Source: an uncultured Eubacteriales bacterium
Lineage (GTDB): Bacteria; Bacillota; Clostridia; Oscillospirales; QAKW01
Length of the DNA: 64,000 nt
Direction of reading: 5' to 3'
Assembly (NCBI GenBank): GCA_902492505.1
Contig: CABULU010000001.1
Location: 91,546-155,545 of the forward strand
Both the position numbers and the translations under genes were made by a program. Shown piece by piece: positions 59,649 to 64,000 of this stretch. The notes below the pieces were generated by a model. It was not told the origin of the DNA and did no database searches. It worked only from the letters and a program-made list of their open reading frames with translations. Numbering within the stretch: the first letter of the stretch is position 1; each line of letters opens with the position of its first letter.

Positions 59649-60911
59649 ATGGATATAAACGGACTTTTAAAAGGAAAAACGGGCTGTGCCTGCGGTAAAG
59701 ACCACTTTTGCGACATCGAGCGGGTGGAAATCGGCGCCGGCGCCGTAAATTCGTTACCTGAGCTTTGTGAAAAGTACAAAAATATCGTTATTGCGGCGGA
59801 TGTCAATACATACCGCGCCTGCGGCGCCCGTGTTTTCGAGCTTTTGAAAGATAAAACTGAAAAGCTGCATGTGTTTGAGCCGGACGGGCTGCTTATTCCA
59901 AACGAGCAGGCTATTGAGGCACTAAATGCCGATGTATCGGAAAAGACCGACCTTATTGTCGGCGTCGGTTCGGGTGTTATAAACGACCTTTGCAAGTATG
60001 TCAGTTTTAAAAAGGGTCTGCCGTATTTTATTGTTGCTACCGCTCCGTCGATGGACGGATATGCATCTGTCGGCGCGGCAATGATAACGGGTAATATGAA
60101 AACCACCTTCAACGCTCATGTGCCCGCGGCTATTATCGGGGATGTAGACGTTTTGCGTAAGGCGCCTATGGATATGATAAAATCGGGCTTCGGCGATATT
60201 ATCGGCAAATACTCGGCGCTCAACGACTGGAAGCTCAGCGCGCTGATAAACGGGGAGTATTTGTGTCAGTACGTGTATGATTTAACCTACGACACCGTGC
60301 TTAAAACCCGCGCGCTGGCGGGCGGTATCGAAAAGCGCGACTCCGAGACAATAAAGACGTTGATGGAGGCACTCGTTATTGTAGGAATAGCCATGGCTTA
60401 TGTCAAAAACTCCCGTCCCGCCTCCGGCAGCGAGCATCATCTGTCGCACTATTTTGAAATTACGGGCATTGTCAAAAACCGCGGCTATCTGCTGCACGGG
60501 ATTGACGTTGTGTATTCGACTGTGGAGACGCAGAAGCTGCGTGAAAAGCTGCTGGCTCTTGATAAAATGCCGGAAAAAATCAGGGCGTTTGACCGTGACG
60601 ACTGGGAAAAGCACATAAAGGAGAGCTACGGTTTTGCCGCGCAGGGTGTTATCGCGCTTCAGGATAAGCTGAATTTTTACGGCTCAAATCTTCCTGAAAT
60701 CTACCGTAAAAAATGGACGCAGATACGTAAGGTTTTGAGTGATGCCACGTCCTCTTTGGAGCTTTGTGAGATTTTGAAGACTGCGGGCATGGATTATAAC
60801 GACTTTGAAAAGTTTTACGGGCGCAGCGTTATTGACGACGCGGTGCTGTACGCCAAGGATTTAAAGGACAGATATACGGTTTTGTGGCTGTATTATACTG
60901 TTTTGGGATAA
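59649..60911 (+). CDS. sn-Glycerol-1-phosphate dehydrogenase-like protein (AraM/EgsA)
   Basis: 420 residues, longer than GldA-type dehydrogenases, with the bacterial AraM layout. The nucleotide loop is VGVGSGVINDLCKY; substrate segment TAPSMDGYASVGAAM; metal ligands in GFGDIIGKYSALNDW (Asp), GSEHHLSHYF (His) and LLHGIDVVYS (His). AraM reduces dihydroxyacetone phosphate to glycerol 1-phosphate. An extra N-terminal GKTGCACGKDHFC with three cysteines and a histidine may bind metal. Control by DeoR fits a sugar-linked role. AAGGAGGAG precedes the ATG. Confidence 0.88.
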   Translation: MDINGLLKGKTGCACGKDHFCDIERVEIGAGAVNSLPELCEKYKNIVIAADVNTYRACGARVFELLKDKTEKLHVFEPDGLLIPNEQAIEALNADVSEKTDLIVGVGSGVINDLCKYVSFKKGLPYFIVATAPSMDGYASVGAAMITGNMKTTFNAHVPAAIIGDVDVLRKAPMDMIKSGFGDIIGKYSALNDWKLSALINGEYLCQYVYDLTYDTVLKTRALAGGIEKRDSETIKTLMEALVIVGIAMAYVKNSRPASGSEHHLSHYFEITGIVKNRGYLLHGIDVVYSTVETQKLREKLLALDKMPEKIRAFDRDDWEKHIKESYGFAAQGVIALQDKLNFYGSNLPEIYRKKWTQIRKVLSDATSSLELCEILKTAGMDYNDFEKFYGRSVIDDAVLYAKDLKDRYTVLWLYYTVLG

Positions 60912-60915
60912 TATT

Positions 60916-60946
60916 TAAAGCGGGGAATTTCCCCGCTTTATTTTTG
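60916..60946 (+). terminator. Terminator after the G1PDH gene
   Basis: TAAAGCGGGGA / TCCCCGCTTTA with T-tract directly after. Confidence 0.88.
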
Positions 60947-60978
60947 TATACTTAATATATAAGCTGCCACCCGTTTGA

Positions 60979-61007
60979 TTGACAAATACAGCTTATTTTG
61001 GTATAAT
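60979..61007 (+). promoter_or_regulatory. Promoter for the ATP-grasp/PHP/deacetylase operon
   Basis: TTGACA at 60979-60984, 17-base spacer, TATAAT at 61002-61007: full consensus. Confidence 0.8.
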
Positions 61008-61041
61008 TTATAACACGTAAAATAATCATTTGGAGAGATAT

Positions 61042-62163
61042 ATGACGGCGATTGTTACTGACGCGCATTACAGAATGTCGCTTGCTCTGATTCGTGATCT
61101 GGCGGACAGCGGCGTGCGTGTTATCGCGTGTGAATATGATGATATAAAAAATCCTGCGGGATTTTTTTCGCGCGGTGTTTTTGAGCGTGAGGTTATTTCT
61201 CGGAAAATGCAAGGCGGGACGGGACTTTTTCAGCTGTGTAAAAGGATAGCGGAAAAAACGGGTGAAAAGCCGGCGCTGTTTCCGGTAGGTGCGAAAACGC
61301 TTGAATATGTAAGCGGCGCCGCCTCTCAGCTGAAAAGTGTTTGCGGATTGCTTGTGCCGTCACCTGAGCAGCTTGATTTTTTTAACGATAAGGCAAGGAT
61401 TTGTGAATTTGCGAGGTCACTCGGTATTGCCGTGCCGCGCGCATATTCTTTAAATGAGTCTTTTGATTTTCCCGTTGTAGTAAAGCCGGTCTGCGGTGAA
61501 AAGGCGGGGCTTTCCGCCGCTGCGCGTTATGTTATTGCGCGGGACAGGGAAAAGCTTGTCGCTGCGGCAAAGAATTTTGAAAATATAACGGGTCAGCCGC
61601 CGGTTATTCAGGAGTACCTTGGCGGTTACGGCGCGGGCTGCTCCGTTCTGGCAAAGGACGGTCAGGTGCTCGCGTCGCTTTGTCACAGGCGTATACGCGA
61701 GTACCCCGTGTCCGGCGGCCCGTCCAGCTGCTGTATAAAAACAGACGCGCCGCGGCTTTTGGCTGATGTTGAAAGGCTTGTTGAAGCGAAAAACTATTCA
61801 GGAATTGCAATGTTTGAGTTCAAAGCGGATGCGAGGGGTGTCTGCCGTCTTCTTGAGGTAAATCCCCGTGTATGGGGCACTTATCCTTTAACGCGCGTCT
61901 GCGGCTCAAACTTTACTTATATGTGGTATGCGGCGGCGCTTAACCTGCCGCTGCCGGCTTATGACGGCGGGCGTGACGTAAAAATGGTGTATTATCCGTC
62001 TGATTTTGCGGCGATGTTAGGGTACTTAAGGCGGGGAAATATCGGTGCGTTTTTTGGCGGTGCCGCCGACTTTTTCAATCCGAATGTTAAAAACGGGCTG
62101 AGCGAAAGAGGCGACCGTAAGCCGTACCGCGTATATTTAAAATCACTGACAGAGAGGACGTAA
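61042..62163 (+). CDS. ATP-grasp ligase, carbamoyl-phosphate-synthase-like
   Basis: 373 residues; GGAGAG precedes the ATG. Residues 1-95 form a Rossmann-like N-terminal domain (TDAHYRMSLALIRDLADSG). The ATP-grasp fold runs from about 100: FDFPVVVKPVCGEKAGLS (ATP lysine), VIQEYLGGYGAGCSV, MFEFKADARGVCRLLEVNPRVWG (Mg-binding Glu/Asn). It forms a carboxylate-amine bond with ATP; substrate unknown. The next two genes follow without gaps, suggesting modification of a cell-surface or polysaccharide component. Confidence 0.85.
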   Translation: MTAIVTDAHYRMSLALIRDLADSGVRVIACEYDDIKNPAGFFSRGVFEREVISRKMQGGTGLFQLCKRIAEKTGEKPALFPVGAKTLEYVSGAASQLKSVCGLLVPSPEQLDFFNDKARICEFARSLGIAVPRAYSLNESFDFPVVVKPVCGEKAGLSAAARYVIARDREKLVAAAKNFENITGQPPVIQEYLGGYGAGCSVLAKDGQVLASLCHRRIREYPVSGGPSSCCIKTDAPRLLADVERLVEAKNYSGIAMFEFKADARGVCRLLEVNPRVWGTYPLTRVCGSNFTYMWYAAALNLPLPAYDGGRDVKMVYYPSDFAAMLGYLRRGNIGAFFGGAADFFNPNVKNGLSERGDRKPYRVYLKSLTERT

Positions 62164-62883
62164 ATGGTTTTTAAAGCGGATCTTCATGTTCATACTACAG
62201 CCTCCGACGGGCGCACCGACATCGCGGGTCTTGTCAGAGAGGCAAAAAAGCGCGGTCTGGACGCGATTGCGGTTTGCGACCACAATATGTGTACCCCGCT
62301 GCCTCAGTCTGACAGTGTGCTGCTTATTCCGGCAACGGAGATTTCCACCAGGGTCGGGCATGTGCTGGGGCTTTTTGTAAGCGATATCGATTTTGTAAAG
62401 CTCAGGGAAAACGGACTTCCTGACGCAGGGAGCGCTGTGGCGCAGATACATGCGCACGGCGGACTTGCGGTGCTGGCACACCCTTTTGAGTACAAAAACG
62501 CCGATGAAAAAAATTTTGAAGGTGTAGATTTCGACTTTATAGAGACGGCAAACTCGCGCGCACCCATGAAAATAAAGGATGCAAATGTGCGCGCGGCAAA
62601 TTATGCCGCTGTCAGAGGTCTGCCGCAGACGGGCGGCAGCGACGCACACGGTGCTGACGAGCTTGCGGGCAGCTATACCGAGGTTGAGTGCGGCAGCCTT
62701 TCAGAACTGAAGTCCGCGCTGCGCAGCGGAAAAACAAAGGCGGTTTTTGTCCGCCGCTGCCGCTGGTTGCAAAAGGGTAAGACGCGTTTAAATCTTGCGC
62801 GCCGCAATCCGAGCGTCAAAAAAACAATTAAGGCTTTAATCTATTTTATATACGCGGTATTTCGCGATGTTTTCGGATTTTGA
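62164..62883 (+). CDS. PHP-domain metal-dependent phosphoesterase
   Basis: 239 residues. The family motif ADLHVHTTASDG (7-18) begins the domain, with AVCDHN, PATEIST, AVLAHPFEY and GGSDAHG as later metal ligands; all four expected histidine clusters are seen. It hydrolyses phosphate esters with metal ions, as in histidinol phosphatase or nucleotide PHP enzymes. Its ATG directly abuts the ATP-grasp stop. The last 40 residues are basic (RCRWLQKGKTRLNLARRN) and end in a hydrophobic helix (LIYFIYAVFRDVFGF) that may touch the membrane. Confidence 0.87.
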   Translation: MVFKADLHVHTTASDGRTDIAGLVREAKKRGLDAIAVCDHNMCTPLPQSDSVLLIPATEISTRVGHVLGLFVSDIDFVKLRENGLPDAGSAVAQIHAHGGLAVLAHPFEYKNADEKNFEGVDFDFIETANSRAPMKIKDANVRAANYAAVRGLPQTGGSDAHGADELAGSYTEVECGSLSELKSALRSGKTKAVFVRRCRWLQKGKTRLNLARRNPSVKKTIKALIYFIYAVFRDVFGF

Positions 62884-62895
62884 GGAGGAAAACAC

Positions 62896-64000
62896 ATGTC
62901 GCTTGTAACAAAAGCTATCGGCTGCGCCAAAAGGCTGAAACACCGTTTTCAGGATGAAATAAAGGCGCGCACACCCGTTTATCTGTCGCCTGTGCGCCGT
63001 ATCGAGAGGGTGGCGCTTAAAGAGCGTGTTGTCGCCATGACCTTTGACGACGGTCCGTGCGCACTTCCCGCCAATCCTCCAAGGGACGGTGACAAGCCGC
63101 TGACGCTGTGTATTTTGGAGACGCTTGAAAAATACGGTGCGCGCGGAACCTTTGACGTTGTTGGCGACACGTCTAAAAACTATCCCGATACTGTCGGACG
63201 GGAGGGCACGGCGGCTTGGGGCGGTGTTAAATTTGACCACTATCCCGATTTTGAAAAGGACGCTTTCGGCGGCGTTAAAGCCTGCCCGCAGCTTACCGCT
63301 AAAATACTTGAGGGCGGACATGAGATAACAAGTCATACCTGGGCGCACGTTCTGTTTGGCCCCAAGCCGCTGATTTACGGCAACCGCGATCCGCTGAAAA
63401 ATATAGACGAGGTAATTGCGGATCTTAAAAAAATGGACGACTATATGCGGGAAAATTACGGATATAATATCCGGCTGTCGCGTCCTCCGCATTATGTCGA
63501 TAAGACCTATGACGGGCTTTCTTCTTATGACGCCTATGCCGTCATGGGCTATCAGTACCTTGCCGCCGAATTTGACGGCGCGGGCTGGCTTCCGCTTTCG
63601 ACTTATGAAGCGGAGGTAGAGGCAATGTGGAAACCCGTTGAACGCGCGCTAAAGGCAGACCCGGACAGTATGTGCGGTCAGATAATTTTTCAAAAGGACG
63701 GCTATAATATGTCCCGCCGCTCGCCGGTTGCGCACGGGCTTGAAAAGCAGCTTGAACTGCTTTACGGCAGCGGTTATCGCGTGGTTACTGTGTCACAGCT
63801 GCTGGATATGTGCCCGTTTTCCGACGTCTTTCCCGACAGTGCGGTTTTTGCTCCTGCTAAAAAACTGCTTGAACACGGTCTGTGCGTATGCTATCGCGAC
63901 AATACGCTGCGTCCGGGAAATATACTTACCCGCGGTGAGCTTGCCATGATGCTTTACGGAGGCGGGGAAAAAAGCGCGCGGCGGAAAATCGAGCTTGTGC
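62896..64000 (+). CDS. Polysaccharide deacetylase (NodB type) with C-terminal SLH segment, partial
   Basis: At least 368 codons, open at the window end. GAGGAGG precedes the ATG; the frame was read without stops to base 64000. NodB motif 1 is MTFDDGP (about 49-55) and motif 2 SHTWAH (about 146-151), with RPPHYVDKTYD as motif 3. It removes acetyl groups from peptidoglycan or another surface glycan. No signal peptide is evident at the N-terminus, although export would be expected. From about residue 310 (FSDVFPDSAVFAPAKKLLEHG, then RPGNILTRGELAMMLYG) an SLH repeat begins, so it would be wall-attached. Confidence 0.85.
   Translation, partial: MSLVTKAIGCAKRLKHRFQDEIKARTPVYLSPVRRIERVALKERVVAMTFDDGPCALPANPPRDGDKPLTLCILETLEKYGARGTFDVVGDTSKNYPDTVGREGTAAWGGVKFDHYPDFEKDAFGGVKACPQLTAKILEGGHEITSHTWAHVLFGPKPLIYGNRDPLKNIDEVIADLKKMDDYMRENYGYNIRLSRPPHYVDKTYDGLSSYDAYAVMGYQYLAAEFDGAGWLPLSTYEAEVEAMWKPVERALKADPDSMCGQIIFQKDGYNMSRRSPVAHGLEKQLELLYGSGYRVVTVSQLLDMCPFSDVFPDSAVFAPAKKLLEHGLCVCYRDNTLRPGNILTRGELAMMLYGGGEKSARRKIELV

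Noticed and set aside
1..64000. tRNA, rRNA, prophage, integrase or transposase genes
   Set aside because: None seen on reading; no cloverleaf-like sequence in intergenic spaces and no recombinase motifs among the proteins.

Overview
The window reads as ordinary chromosome of an anaerobic, spore-forming, Gram-positive member of the class Clostridia. It carries an alpha/beta-type small acid-soluble spore protein, sigma-A style promoters with strong AGGAGG ribosome sites, several S-layer-homology (SLH) proteins, an archaeal-type prolyl-tRNA synthetase, a sodium-pump decarboxylase and tandem DegV proteins. There are no rRNA, tRNA, CRISPR, phage or intact IS features. Genus cannot be fixed from the sequence alone.

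Layout. 1-2098 (minus): DUF554 membrane protein, SbcD and the start of an SbcC-like ATPase in one operon. 2240-3676: proS. 3730-6783 (minus): a G5/LysM/M23 cell-wall hydrolase whose upstream region holds two WalR-type boxes, and a PrsA-like foldase lipoprotein. 6952-12160: RlmD with an extra C-terminal tail that runs into an HsdS remnant, then cardiolipin synthase, BirA and a lipoprotein. 12256-14559 (minus): SASP and RecG. 14678-19129: SDR reductase, secreted papain-like peptidase, SLH protein and MFS exporter. 19199-22590: four-gene Na+-translocating oxaloacetate decarboxylase operon, whose biotin carrier is a substrate for the BirA upstream. 22830-36859: low-complexity lipoprotein, a 2990-residue beta-helix SLH surface protein, a cation/proton antiporter, asparaginase and an SLH amidase. 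36906-40824 (minus): YtrA-type GntR/ABC-2 transporter operon with a recognisable operator. 40953-49441: M23 peptidase, an IscU-like/GGGtGRT pair of unknown role, a zinc-ribbon membrane protein, an FAD oxidoreductase, glycerol dehydrogenase and two DegV proteins.

49833-57977 (minus) is the most coherent unit. It is a complete aromatic amino acid operon, pheA-aroB-aroC-aroEK(fusion)-aroA-tyrA-aroF-GNAT, preceded by a promoter, a 24-codon Tyr/Phe-rich leader peptide and an intrinsic terminator. This is a textbook attenuation layout. 58070-64000: DeoR regulator divergent from a HAD phosphatase and G1P-dehydrogenase pair, then an ATP-grasp/PHP/polysaccharide-deacetylase(SLH) operon that runs off the window.

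The sequence-level observations most worth following are the Tyr leader attenuator, the paired WalR boxes, a perfect 34-bp palindrome at the promoter of the giant surface protein, an MFS start codon buried in a terminator stem, an orphan structured RNA or palindromic repeat at 49675-49774, the RlmD/HsdS junction, and the unknown IscU-like/GGGtGRT pair.
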